From Tethya wilhelma (taxonomy: Eukaryota; Porifera; Demospongiae; Tethyida; Tethyidae), in assembly GCA_964030475.1 (NCBI GenBank), contig CAXIPT010000005.1, forward strand, positions 2,052,778-2,116,777: DNA of 64,000 nt. The letters are read 5' to 3'. Both the position numbers and the translations under genes were made by a program. Below, one piece after another: positions 12,478 through 24,100 of the stretch; the stretch's first letter is position 1; the number at the start of each line of letters is the position of its first letter. Below the pieces are notes generated by a model. The model saw only the letters and a list, made by a program, of their open reading frames with translations. It did no database searches and was not told where the DNA came from.

Positions 12478-15400
12478 AAACACACCCAGCGAGGGATGAT
12501 CACCTACTGCACAAATCATACACACAACACATGTACTCTCTCCGACCGGCAACCATTATCACTTATCATTTTCATCATCAGTTCATCATCATCACTTACT
12601 TGTGCAATATGGATATGTCTCTTTCTGGCTGAATGTATCACTGGTGTGTGTCTCTGTGTGTTCTGTGTTTGTACATGACTACTGTATCAGAGAAAGGGGA
12701 ACAGTTTTCTTCAACACACTAAAACAAGCAAGCAGAAGCTAAAAACAATCTAAACAGTTAGTGCAAGCTAACTTCAGTGTATACTTTGCTGCTTTTCTTT
12801 TTCATCGAGTGTGTGTTGTAGAGTCTTAACTTAATTTTGTGAACATGTACACTCCCCTATTAATTTTGTGTTTTCATTAATTATTATCATTATTCAAGTC
12901 AACATGGTTGGGTGCATGCATGGCTCTGTGTTGTTTTCATATGGAGACCACTGAACTCACCACAATACTAGCGTTGCATGATAACCAGCTGATAGACGTT
13001 GATGTAATTATATAGTGAATGGACCACATTTACACCACCAGATATGTGTGCATGTCCATACATTTATACATGCAAGCTCACAATGTCGAAATACATACCA
13101 GCTACATGCATAGCTTAGATCATTCTCGTACAGGTAGCCATTGACACATACAGGCTGCATGGGAAAATGGGAGGTGGAAGAGGATAATGATTGAGTGCAT
13201 GCAACATATCGATGTTCTCTACCATTATTATTATTAATTTTTTATATTGCTATTATTATATTATTATGCTTCAAAGAATAATAATTCAACTTGAAATACA
13301 TGGGGGTGATATCAGTTAACCAAATTTTCAAGAGAGGCACTTTAACTTTACAACTAGTACTGTAGGACACCCTAGAACTTCCTTTCAAGACATGTATAGT
13401 ACAAGTCCACCAAACAATACTATCATTGATAAATTGATGCAGACATAAATTTTATAGTAAACCACAAGGACAGCTAGGCAACCATCTCTTTGCTGTAACC
13501 ATGTCTAGGTGGGTTCCAGGAGACTGCCACCAAGCTTTGTTCAAGAGCAAGTGGAAGTACAGAGGACAAAAAGGCACTCTGTTCCAGATAGTTGGTGTTG
13601 TACAGTCATGGGTAACAACCATTGTACTTTTATTCATTAATTCACATTACCTCAGCAGTTTGAATGCTTATTGACTAGTGCATGACCTTATTATCAGATG
13701 AAACAGACTAGCTGGTTGTCTAGACCATGCAATACAGGTACACCAGTGCAGTCCAGAAGATATCTGGTACTGGGTACTCACTAAAACACAAGTGGGTATA
13801 ATTGCAACAAATTGACCATTTTCTCAGTAAAACACTAAACATTTAGGAGTGCAGAGTAGCATTACAGTTGATGTACTTGATTCTGTCCACAAAACCAAAA
13901 AAGAGCATTAACTCCAGAGCCTAAGGAGGATGTGGACATTACATTACTATTATGGGAGAACAGCTGGAGTTGTGTGACTGGACATAGAACAAGTCTGTAG
14001 CATCAATACACTTGGCAATACACACCTTGTATGGGCATCACTGTAAAGTAGCAGGACATGACCATATTACTCAACAACACAGGAAGTGACCTTAACAGAC
14101 AACAGGCTGATCTCGGCACACCAGAGACATTATAGCTCACACAAAAACACCAACAACATCATCCTGAATTGCGAGCCTTTCCCACTGGAAATTGCTGTGT
14201 GTTCATGCAAGCTGTATAGCCTACACTGGCAGATCATTGGTGAGGTCTCAAGGTCACAGAGTACAGCTGCCAAATTCAGCAAATGGGGAATATGGGAGTA
14301 TGAATAAGGGAAGGAAGAGGGGTAGAGAGATGAAGCTTCTCTATGAAAATATTGTGTGAGAAACTTGGAAGCTCAAGGGACAACACTTGCCTCTCCACAT
14401 GTACACTAGCTGAGGCAGTACTGTGACTTCCTTTGGTGAAGTGGACCCATTAGCTACAATTAGGACATGGGTAAAAATCAACTCTAAAAACACAAAGTAA
14501 ACACTGATTATTGTTATCCTAATGATACAATTACATGCAGCACAACCAATAATTTTTGAAGAGCTTCATTAGATCTGTAGATAGAAAAACAACACTTTTA
14601 AACAATGGGCACTACCTAAAGAGTAAACATCCTGAACAATCTACTATCACAATAGACATTGTCATACAGCATTTATTGAGGAGAACACAAGTGTATGCAT
14701 GAATGGAGTGGTGCTCAGAACTAGTGGAGTTTCTTGGGTTTTGCTAATAATTGCCTTAGCAGCTTGAGCAATAGCTTTGATCTTGACAAAGGTGAAAAGA
14801 AGTGAAAATGAGCCAATGTAATTAGCACTTATTTAAGATTGCTCTTTCATGCTTCTGAACTCTCTCTGCAGTCCATGGAGCTTAGACAGTTAGCTGAATG
14901 CACTGTTCCTACTGTAACCCATGCATATGCCAGTACACAAATATACAACACTACCGCCATGTATATCATTCATTGCATACCATACCAAATTGTGTACAGT
15001 TTTACTCATTAATATCTCATAATCCACGAGTGCTTAAATTAATGACTCTATGGCAGTTCACTCGGCCCATCTGCCACCAATGTCTCAGCCTATACAACGT
15101 ACGTCTAAAGAGTCCATTCATCAAAAATTGCAAACCCAAAGAAAAATAAATTCCCTGTGCACTAGCTACTATAAATATTAGCCTAGCTGACCGACCATTG
15201 AATGCAAAGTGTTAGGTATTATCTATCACCAAACCTCCACCCATGCAGATTGACAAGGTAACTCTATAGATTGACTATAGAGTGACTAGATGGTCCATGT
15301 GACTTGTACTCGGAATATGGGATACAGAAAAGCAGATCACCGACAACTAGCTGCCTAAAACATACGACCACAGAAATAACACATAACCAATTGCGGCACA

Positions 15401-15730
15401 CATGTATATGGAGAATATTAATTACATGCCCACTTGTTCCCCACCCATAACCGACAACAATGGTTGAATGAGATTGAGCTACAATACAATACAATGACAT
15501 TGTGCTATATCATAGCATGAGAATTACCTGGCTACATAGCTCTGATGGTTGTGCAATGGGCCTTGGTAAAAAGCTAGGCTAAATACATGCCACAACTTAA
15601 TAGGCCAACAGCATTCTTTGAGCATAGAAACATACATGCTTACACTGCATGAGAGGAACTCTCAAAGGCTTATAAACCACATTACAAACATGGACTCTCA
15701 TAACCAATGCGTCAGGTAACCTCTAATGTG

Positions 15731-15769
<39 letters not shown>
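15731..15769 (+). repeat. (CA)n microsatellite
   Basis: A CA tract directly to the left of a GTTTGCCATTG-type interspersed repeat. Confidence 0.95.
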
Positions 15770-15770
<1 letters not shown>

Positions 15771-15776
15771 CATCTA

Positions 15777-15866
15777 GTTTGTTTGCCATTGACTCCCTGT
15801 GACCCCTAGCTACTCTATTGTCACCTCCACCCATATAGTAACTGACAATTAGCCTATAAAAACTTG
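15777..15866 (+). mobile_element. GTTTGCCATTG interspersed repeat, copy 1 (right end lost)
   Basis: It shares the sequence CCCTGTGACCCCTAGCTACT and the following ACCCAT..AGTAACT block with copies at 50090-50200 and, inverted, 31586-31713. Its right end runs into a CA tract (15867-15895). It is a short non-coding element. Confidence 0.65.
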
Positions 15867-17078
15867 ACACACACACACACACACACACACACACAAGCTC
15901 AAGAGACAGCCACATAAACATTAAAGTATGCACCCTGATAACTGCTCCAGTAGCAACACAAACACTATCTCATTACATGCACATAGATACAATAACAGTT
16001 CCAGCTCAAAGGATGATGTAACCCACAAATTATGTACACACAAAATGCACAATCTTAATATTCACGTAGTGTATATGTATAAATACCCACATGGATACTG
16101 TATACAAGTATACATTATACACATGTGCATTTTTCCCATGGCATACCTGATATGCAAAGATGAGCCTTTATTGATACAAGTGCTTGAGATTCCTGCCTCA
16201 AGATCACATTGTCAGCCTACAATAGAGCAATGCACATAGTATACCGTCACATAACAATAACGACACAGTCACATGTATACGCAGGTCTATAATGAGAATG
16301 CTGATCTCATAACAGAAGACCCACAGGAAAGACACATGATGCATGGTGGTTACTCACTCACCTCTTGTGGGGGAAGAAGAAAAGAAGAACAAATGGTGTC
16401 AGTCAACTTAAGGTGAACCAATAGGAGCTAGCCAACTGGAAACAAATTCTAAGAATGTCTATCTTGATTGCATGAAAGACAAACATAAATAGTGGAAATA
16501 GTCACCCAATTGCAATGAATACCACATACCTATACACACATACACACACCACATCATGTCACGTATAAGCGCCGATTGAGGGGGAAGAAAATCAACAAGA
16601 GTGAGAGAATTAAAGTTTAATTGCATCAGTGAACATGCAAGTGTATAAATTTACAGCAAACATTGATATACATACATACGAGGTGCTGCGAACAAGTGAA
16701 GAAAGGACACTAACAATCCTTGTGAGAAGTGAAGCGAAACAAACAAAGCTCACCATAAACAAAAACCAGAGGCTGGACAAGATGACGGCCATGATAGAAC
16801 AATAAGTGTAGAGACAGAGAGATGAGAAGGATTAGCTATGGATGCATGTATGTATACGTGTATGACATTGTTGTGAGTATGACATTATTCCTATGTGATT
16901 TAGATGTTACATAAAGCTGTACAATTCTTTAAAAAAAACACAAAAGTTTTGCATGTACAAAAATACAACAGAAAGTAAACGTGTGAGATAAAGTTGCAAT
17001 GGTTATGTAATGAAAAAAAAATAAAGCACACTTTTCTTTTAAAACTGGGCAAGAGACAAACACACACGGAGAAATGAT

Positions 17079-18470
17079 TCAATTAGCAGTCATAAGAGGC
17101 GACTGAAAACTCTCCAGCAGTTCCTTTTCTAAATCAAACTCCAGTCTAGGTGGCGTCAAGTCGTAGCTGATATTCTCATCACCAAATGCCGGTAAATCGG
17201 ATTTCACCTGAGAATCGCTTGGCAGTGAAGCTTCAGAGTTGTCACTGTGGTACTGACTGTTGTTTTTCTCAGGTTGAGGCTCAACAAACGATTGAAACTC
17301 GTACTGCACTTGTTGCTGCTGCTGGGGTGGTGGTGGCGGTGATGATAGTGAATGGTCCGTGGGAACGTCTTGGACTAAATCTTGAACGGGCTGTTCTTCC
17401 ATTGGTACCATTTCCGGGACAAACTCTTGCTGTTCTTGGTGATAGTTGTTCACCTCTGGTTGTTGGGGAACTTGGGGTTGGAAATTATCGTAAGCTGGTG
17501 GTGGCTGTTGGTCATAGACTGGTACTTCTTGGACTTGAGGTGGGGGGACAAAAACATCACCGTTACTATGGTGACTCTCAACAAACTCGCCACTGGATCG
17601 GACCCCTGGTTCAACGTTGAAAACGGGGATGCTGTTTTGTTGTTCGATGAGGAAACGAGAGTCCATGGGTGGAGAGGACGCGGGAGGGGAGATTGGGGGC
17701 GAGCTCAGTGACGTTACGGGGACTCTGATCTCTTTGAATGCTAACCGTTTCTTTATCATATCTTTCTTCTTTTTGGAGTGTGATTTACGACCGGAATCGG
17801 AGAACTCGGTCTCAGATCGTCCTGCTTTTGTTCCAAGACCAAAGAAAGCGGCGATGATGTCCGATTTGATCTTTTCGATTTCGAGACACTCGTCCAGCGC
17901 CTGGGTACCTTGAATGTGCATGAAGTTGCAAGGTTTTGAAATCATTGCCTTGTTGAATTTCGGCGTATGATTTCCACCACCACCACCCGAGGAACTTGAG
18001 GGTCCTTTGCGTCCCTCGTCTCTAATCCTCTCCTGATGCCACATAGTGTACGTTGTATTGAGTTCACATGCGTGCTCGCGATTGGAGAACATCAGTCCTA
18101 CTATCACATCGACCTCAGCCAGTGCAAACACGTGGAAATTGTCAGCTACAGCTGTGTAGTCACAGTTGGCCTGGAGCTTCCCTTTCCACACTAGCACACC
18201 GTAGTTGGCATTGTAGAGACACAAATTGACTGACCAGAAGTACTTTCTTCCATTCTTGGTGAGTTCTCTGTTTCTGAGTAGACAAGCTACTCCAGAGGCT
18301 ACATACTGCCAACTGATATCGTGTGGTTCATCTGCGTATCTTGATGCAAAAATGTGCGCAGCACACTCACTCACTTTCGCCTCGGCGTTTCTACTTGACA
18401 CTGAGAACTGAATGCGCTCTATTAGGTCCTTGGAGATGGTTATCTCGGGTAGATTGACAAAATCTGACAT
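17079..18470 (-). CDS. WASP-like WH1 (EVH1) domain protein without a visible VCA module
   Basis: A single-exon gene of 463 aa. Residues ~36-150 match the WH1/EVH1 fold of WASP and N-WASP: GVACLLRN, then VLVWKGKL, FHVFA and VGLMFSNREHA in the spacing of that family. WH1 domains bind WIP-type proline peptides and help control Arp2/3-driven actin assembly. At about 175-195, MISKPCNFMHIQGTQ resembles a weak CRIB/GTPase-binding motif, and a Lys-rich patch (SKKKKDMIKKR) follows. The rest is Pro/Gln/Ser-rich with a PPPPPQQQQQ run that could bind SH3 or profilin. I see no WH2 motif and no acidic tail with a terminal Trp. Start is the ATG at 18470 (A at -3); the frame also extends upstream from a non-ATG codon. 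A WASP-family origin is likely from the WH1 domain; the role without VCA is unknown. Confidence 0.7.
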   Translation of the reverse strand: MSDFVNLPEITISKDLIERIQFSVSSRNAEAKVSECAAHIFASRYADEPHDISWQYVASGVACLLRNRELTKNGRKYFWSVNLCLYNANYGVLVWKGKLQANCDYTAVADNFHVFALAEVDVIVGLMFSNREHACELNTTYTMWHQERIRDEGRKGPSSSSGGGGGNHTPKFNKAMISKPCNFMHIQGTQALDECLEIEKIKSDIIAAFFGLGTKAGRSETEFSDSGRKSHSKKKKDMIKKRLAFKEIRVPVTSLSSPPISPPASSPPMDSRFLIEQQNSIPVFNVEPGVRSSGEFVESHHSNGDVFVPPPQVQEVPVYDQQPPPAYDNFQPQVPQQPEVNNYHQEQQEFVPEMVPMEEQPVQDLVQDVPTDHSLSSPPPPPQQQQQVQYEFQSFVEPQPEKNNSQYHSDNSEASLPSDSQVKSDLPAFGDENISYDLTPPRLEFDLEKELLESFQSPLMTAN

Positions 18471-19072
18471 TTTCGTTCTTGGGAGCAAAAAAATCTTTCA
18501 AACTGCTCGCTGCGTGTGTGTATTTGTGTACAAATTGACACAGTGAGAGGATAAACCTACAAGAAAATATTAAAGCAGAACTAGAGACAAACCTACAAAG
18601 TCAAGATAATTTCTCAAGAAGACGATAACATTTACAAACTTGTAGCTCTGTAGCTACCTACTATAAGGCACGACAGCGGTACAACCCATCCACCCCTTGC
18701 AAAATGTTTTGACTAGTTGGCTACACACTTATGAACATCTGCGACAGTACAAGAGCGTTTGATCTATAGCTGATTAGTTTCTTTAATCCTAAGAAACTTA
18801 CAAATAGGAGCTGTTCTTCCACTTGTATATCTCGATATAGTTTCTCTCTTTCTTACTGCCTCAGTACAAATTTCTTTGACTGATCAACGTGCACGAATTC
18901 AGGAAGCAGCTGTTTAATTAGTTGTTACACAATATCCTGTGGTTTGCTAATGAGCTAATGACTGAATTGCTTATTATTTTAACGTCCTTTTCCATATTTT
19001 TAAAAAGCAACCTAGGGAAGACCACTACATAACCCAAAAAATTCTATTAATATTATGAACATAAAAGTAGGA
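18471..19072. other. Upstream region of the WH1 gene
   Basis: About 600 bp between the stop of the death-fold/coiled-coil gene and the WH1 start, both on the minus strand. It would hold the 3' UTR of the first and the promoter of the second. I recognise no element in it. Confidence 0.5.
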
Positions 19073-20815
19073 CTACCAGTATGTTGCAGTTTCATCACAT
19101 TCAGATATGGAACCTATGGATCCAGATTGATGTGAACTCAGTGATGCCCGTGAGTCAAGAGAGGTTTCTGAGACAAGTCTACGTAGACGTTTCAATTCTT
19201 TCTCCATTTGTACCATCTCCTTTTCTGCTAATGCTTTGTCTTTTACAGCTAATTCTTTATCCTTCTGAAGCAATAGTTTCTCCTGTTCTTTCAGTTTAAT
19301 GGTAAGCCCTTGTATTCTCATTTCCAGTTTGTGCTTTTCCTTTTCTTGAGTAGACAATTTCTTGACCATCTCGAGTTCCTTTAGAGCCATCTCGGTCTTC
19401 ATCTGCTCCAATCGGACAACAGCGTTCTCTCTCTGAATGTTTGTTTCTTTAAGAGTACCTCTAAGGTCCTTTATTTTTTTCTCATAATCCATCTTGATGC
19501 GGACAATTTCCGCTTGAGTTGTAGCTTGATGTTCAGATAGCTGGGAAACCTTCTCATCATAATCTTTAGAGAGTTCCTTCTTCTCTTTTTCTTTCTCAGC
19601 AACTTGATTTTTCAACCTCTCCACCTCCACTGACTGGGCTTCGCAAACAGACCTCAAAGAACTGATCTCTTCATCCTTTTCTGAAGTGATATCTTCAACT
19701 TCCTTCTTCTTTGCCTCCAGTTCTACCAATAGGGTATTAATCTTCTCAGCAAGGTCAGCTAGCTTCTCCTTAAGGTCACAGATACTGGCATCTTTCTGTT
19801 GAAGTTCAGATTTGGACTGACGTAGTTCATGACGCAAGTAGTCAATATGCTCTTTTAAACTTTGAACATTTTCATCTGAAAATAGGTCGAAATCTGATCG
19901 GGAAGCGAGTAGATCACTTTCATCTACCAGCATCACATCAGCACCCTCTTGCTGGCCAGACTCCTGAACCCCATGACCTTCAGGTTCAGATGCTTGAAAA
20001 ACAATCCCATTGTCTTCTAATTCGACAGAAGCTGTGGCTGGTTGAAGATCAGTAGTGTTCAGTTCCAGATTTGGAATCGGCGGGTTAACATTGCTAGTAG
20101 AAGGAGTGGAATGGGTGGGGTAAGGTTGTCCATGGAAGTCGGTACGAGGAGAGTTGGCTACTAACTCATGTAATGATGACTGGCTTGCATGTGTCTCAGC
20201 TGAGGAAACAGCTTCGGTGGGATTGAGGAGAGATGGAAGATGAGGTTCTAGTCGAGGGTAGTCCGCAGTTGGTTCAATGTTAGCTGACTCGTCAGTGAGA
20301 ACATCGATAATGCCCGAATCAATAGGTATACGTTTCTGAGGGTCCAAAGGTGCATTTGTTGAACCTGACACTCCATCTCCTTGAGAGTCAGGCGCTACCT
20401 TGGGAGGTCCTCCGGTGCTACTGTGATGGCTAGAATGACTCGACTGGCTGCCAGTTGAAAGACGACGGTGTTGGCGGGCAGCACTATAAGCTTGGGTTAG
20501 GTGGTCAGCTGCTGAGCTTAGGATAGGTATATTGTGAAGGATAGACACAAAGACTTCAAAGTAGTGAACACTACTAGAAACCCTGTCGAGAATGGCTTCC
20601 AAAAGGAGGTGAACCCTTAGGTCCAACGTGATACTCTTGTTTAGGATGACAGCATAGCAGTTTTCATCTATCAAATCACCTTCATAAGCTTTCTTAGAGA
20701 GTGCTGTAAACGCCTTCTTCACTTCAGCAGCTAGGAAGTCAAAATTAGCTTGGAGGGTCGTGTAACGAAGTGATTTAGTTGCCTTCTTGTCAGGGCGTCC
20801 TCCAGAGGCAGCCAT
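19073..20815 (-). CDS. Death-fold-like N-terminal domain plus long coiled coil; adaptor-like protein
   Basis: A single-exon gene of 580 aa. Residues ~14-112 form a compact all-helical, Leu-rich block (LQANFDFLAAEV, LIDENCYAVIL, LLLEAILDRV, FEVFVSILHNI) whose spacing suggests a CARD or related death-fold domain. This is a judgement by eye. A Ser/Thr/Pro-rich linker (~113-300) follows, then a continuous heptad coiled coil from about 308 to 548 rich in Lys and Glu, and a short tail ending DETATYW. CARD plus coiled coil is the layout of CARD9/CARD11-type scaffolds in animal immune signalling; I do not claim orthology. It starts about 290 bp below the end of the GHMP fusion gene on the same strand. 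Confidence 0.7.
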   Translation of the reverse strand: MAASGGRPDKKATKSLRYTTLQANFDFLAAEVKKAFTALSKKAYEGDLIDENCYAVILNKSITLDLRVHLLLEAILDRVSSSVHYFEVFVSILHNIPILSSAADHLTQAYSAARQHRRLSTGSQSSHSSHHSSTGGPPKVAPDSQGDGVSGSTNAPLDPQKRIPIDSGIIDVLTDESANIEPTADYPRLEPHLPSLLNPTEAVSSAETHASQSSLHELVANSPRTDFHGQPYPTHSTPSTSNVNPPIPNLELNTTDLQPATASVELEDNGIVFQASEPEGHGVQESGQQEGADVMLVDESDLLASRSDFDLFSDENVQSLKEHIDYLRHELRQSKSELQQKDASICDLKEKLADLAEKINTLLVELEAKKKEVEDITSEKDEEISSLRSVCEAQSVEVERLKNQVAEKEKEKKELSKDYDEKVSQLSEHQATTQAEIVRIKMDYEKKIKDLRGTLKETNIQRENAVVRLEQMKTEMALKELEMVKKLSTQEKEKHKLEMRIQGLTIKLKEQEKLLLQKDKELAVKDKALAEKEMVQMEKELKRLRRLVSETSLDSRASLSSHQSGSIGSISECDETATYW

Positions 20816-21107
20816 TCCTGCACTCTGTGAACCCCAACCTGACCTCAGGTAAACATTGTTGGGGGAAATTCCCTAAATAGCTGATCCTGAGTTCACTTGC
20901 TGCGAAGACAAGATTAGAAAATCATTTCAAAGAAGGCATTGATTCAACAAAACACCAACAGATTATACAGATAATTGAGAGCATTTCTATTGAAGTGTGT
21001 GGATGTGAGTCCAATCCCTGTGCATGTAACAAAATAACCTAATTATTATGAAAACAAAAAGCATTCTGCATAACAACAACAAAAAAGTAAATAAAAAGAG
21101 ATTTTGG

Positions 21108-24100
21108 CTATGATTGATTACTGTCTGGGTTATAGGGCTGAATACTACAACAGACAAATCCTTTTTCTTGCAACTCTTGTATCATAGCCAGCTGCAACAC
21201 AACAACAGCACATTATCATAATAACAGTAGTGAATGGACATGGTTCAGAGTGCAATTATGGAATTAATAGCACTCCAGCTATGGCAAAATAATAGCACGA
21301 GCGCAGCGAGTGCTATTAGGCCATACGAGAACCATAAAATTAGGCCATACGAGTGGCAGCTAGAGTGCTATTAATTCCATAATTGTACGAGGAATCGTGT
21401 GGTTATCTGCTAATAGTATCATTTTATGGAGGAACAGACACAAAATTAGCAAATAGCCTTATTTTCAGAGGGATAAACGCAAAATCAAGGCTAATTTACA
21501 AGATTTTTAATTATATGTGGGAGTGCAATTATTAAAACCACAGAAGGTATTACTAATTAAAAGTCATGTTTGATAACATGCTAGTGCAATTACTGCTGTA
21601 ATTGCACTCCTGGTGTATGGGAGAAATGTATCGTGACTCCATAAAGTATACTATTATAATTTTTATTATTAGCGTACTTTTGCCTCCTCATCTTGACACA
21701 GTCCTACAACTGCTCCTCCACTTCCAGAGAACTTTGCAGAAGAGCCATGTTTTTGAGCAATTTCTATCATTTGGAGGTTGGCCTCTCCTAGAGCAGGGTC
21801 ACCATAGATACTGCGACGTGTGTCGAAATTCTCATCCATCAAGGCTGACAGTCTGAATAAGAAAGCACAGTTATGCAGGTAAGTTCAAAGATCTCGAGTC
21901 ATCTAAGAAAAAAGGAAATTTGAAAAGGCTGTGTATGTGTGTGGTACATACTTCTTAAAGTCTCCCTCTTCAATAGCTGATCTGAAATGAAGCAGAGAGT
22001 TAAACAGTTATAGGACTATACATCTGCATTGTAGAAAGCATGAACACACACACACACACAATGTACAGGTTTACATACTTGGCTTGGTCAGTGAGATCAG
22101 CAAAATGCTTCATGGCATCTAATACCTTCTGTTCTCCTGTAAGAAAAATATGTCAAGTTAGCCTTCACTTGACCAAGCCCCATTCTATGGGAAGCACTTG
22201 CGTGAATTTTGAGTTGAAAGTGTGACTGGAGACAACAAGGTACATAATGGGAGGGGTCAACTCACCTTGTAACCACCTCTGTTTCACATTGCTATGAATT
22301 TTGCCTGAGAGACAGACGGTAGATAATAAGCAAGTATATAACCATATGGTTCCCTGGAACTTAGCAATGATTCATTTTTACCTGAATCACTGGGGTCAGC
22401 AAGATATGCTAGCCATAACGGAGGAAGATTAGACATGTCCATATTCTCATACTTGCCTACAGAGAGTAACACAAATTATATGACTACATATACTTTGGTA
22501 ATGGTTGGCTCACCATATTTTCTGCTTTCCATCAGTTCTCTATTGAAATCCATGTAAACCAATCCTTGAAAGACCTACAGAAAGAAGAAAGAAAGCTGTG
22601 TTAAAGTATATAGCCTTATTAAATTTTGGAATGAGTGTTTCCTTAAAGTCACACTGCACACTAGTGATGGCGTATTTTTAGTTGTCTTGTTCATTTCTCT
22701 ACTTTATATAAACAGGCTATTAAGTTATAGTTCACCCAACTCACTTGAATGACTCTGTCCTGGAGGCCAGCCTGGATGAATAGTTCAGTGGTTTCTACAT
22801 CCAACACAAAGTTGGGTTGTAGCACTTTTGGCATGTCCTACAAGTGAGCACATAAGAACAAAACCATAGGGACACCAGAGATATGGATACTTATCTAAGT
22901 TAGTGATATTGTAAAAGGGGATATGTACTACAGTAATATATATATACTAATGGACAGACACAGTACCATGCATGTATGTTGACAAACATGTAGTCGAGTT
23001 AGGACAATAAGGCAAACAAGAAATGCTCCACATCAACACGAGTACTCAATCAAGTAAGGCTAATGCACCACTATAATAATAAATTATATGCCACTCATTT
23101 ATCACTAATTTTTGGTTTCCACTCACAGTTTCTGTGAGGTTATAGAACTTCATAAGACACTTGAGTGTAGAACTGATGATAGCACTGCTACCTGCCAACC
23201 CCTAATAAGTGTAGGAAGATAAGCAGGTGTGTATAATTTGAAGTTCTCAGAAACTGTAAACACTGAAAAGTAAACATAGATTGTATGATTAAAAAGGAAA
23301 CATAAACAAGGAAGAGGTCTTGCAAAATCTTTCAGTCCCTATGATTTAGGTTACTGAGGGTATATTTCATGATGATGCCCATCAGTAGACATCTTGTCAG
23401 AAAATATGAATGCTGCCCTGTGCACTGTGCTTTTAATGTGCATAAATTACGAAAAACTCTGTTAATATTATAGCTTCCCATGACAGAAACATACATACAT
23501 GTGTGGATAATTCCATTCAGATGTGAGACATGTTGGGGACGGAGATCGTAATGGCAGCTTACCACTTGTCTTGGAATGTTTGTGTCATACTTTAGAGTGA
23601 AGTTCTTCCGAGCTAAAGCAATGCTGCATGGAATAGACCAGAGAAAATTAATGTACTGTTTGAGGGTCAAGTAGTGAAAAAAACAGCAACAAAAAATAAC
23701 AATAACATGGTATTAGCAGAATGTAATTACCCATGTTGAGCACAGTATTGATAAAATTTCTTGCATGTTGCTTGTAGCAGTCGAAGACCACCTAAATATC
23801 TGAAATTTCCAACAATAATACAATAATTACAATAATTATTATTGATGAAAGTAAAATACTTTAGATACAGCTACTGAGTTATACATCACAGCTACAAGGG
23901 ATCTTGCATACATGTGGCTAAGACAACAATACAACATTTGACAGAGATCGATCCACACCAACCCCACCATGCAGAAAGATAAGCACATAGAGAGGGATAT
24001 GTAATGGATCAACCAAGAGTTGTTGGTAGGATATTTACTGTTTTCTTGTTTACCCTTCTTTCCTGCTGATTCCATAAAGGTCTGAGAGACTGCCAAACTC

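Larger units (their letters stand above)
12478..17078. other. Intergenic region without a visible gene
   Basis: About 4.6 kb between the convergent ends of the USP gene and the WH1 gene. It should contain both 3' UTRs. Two CA tracts (15731-15769 and 15867-15895) flank a copy of the GTTTGCCATTG repeat. Open frames are short, without domains, and often begin at non-ATG codons. Confidence 0.55.
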
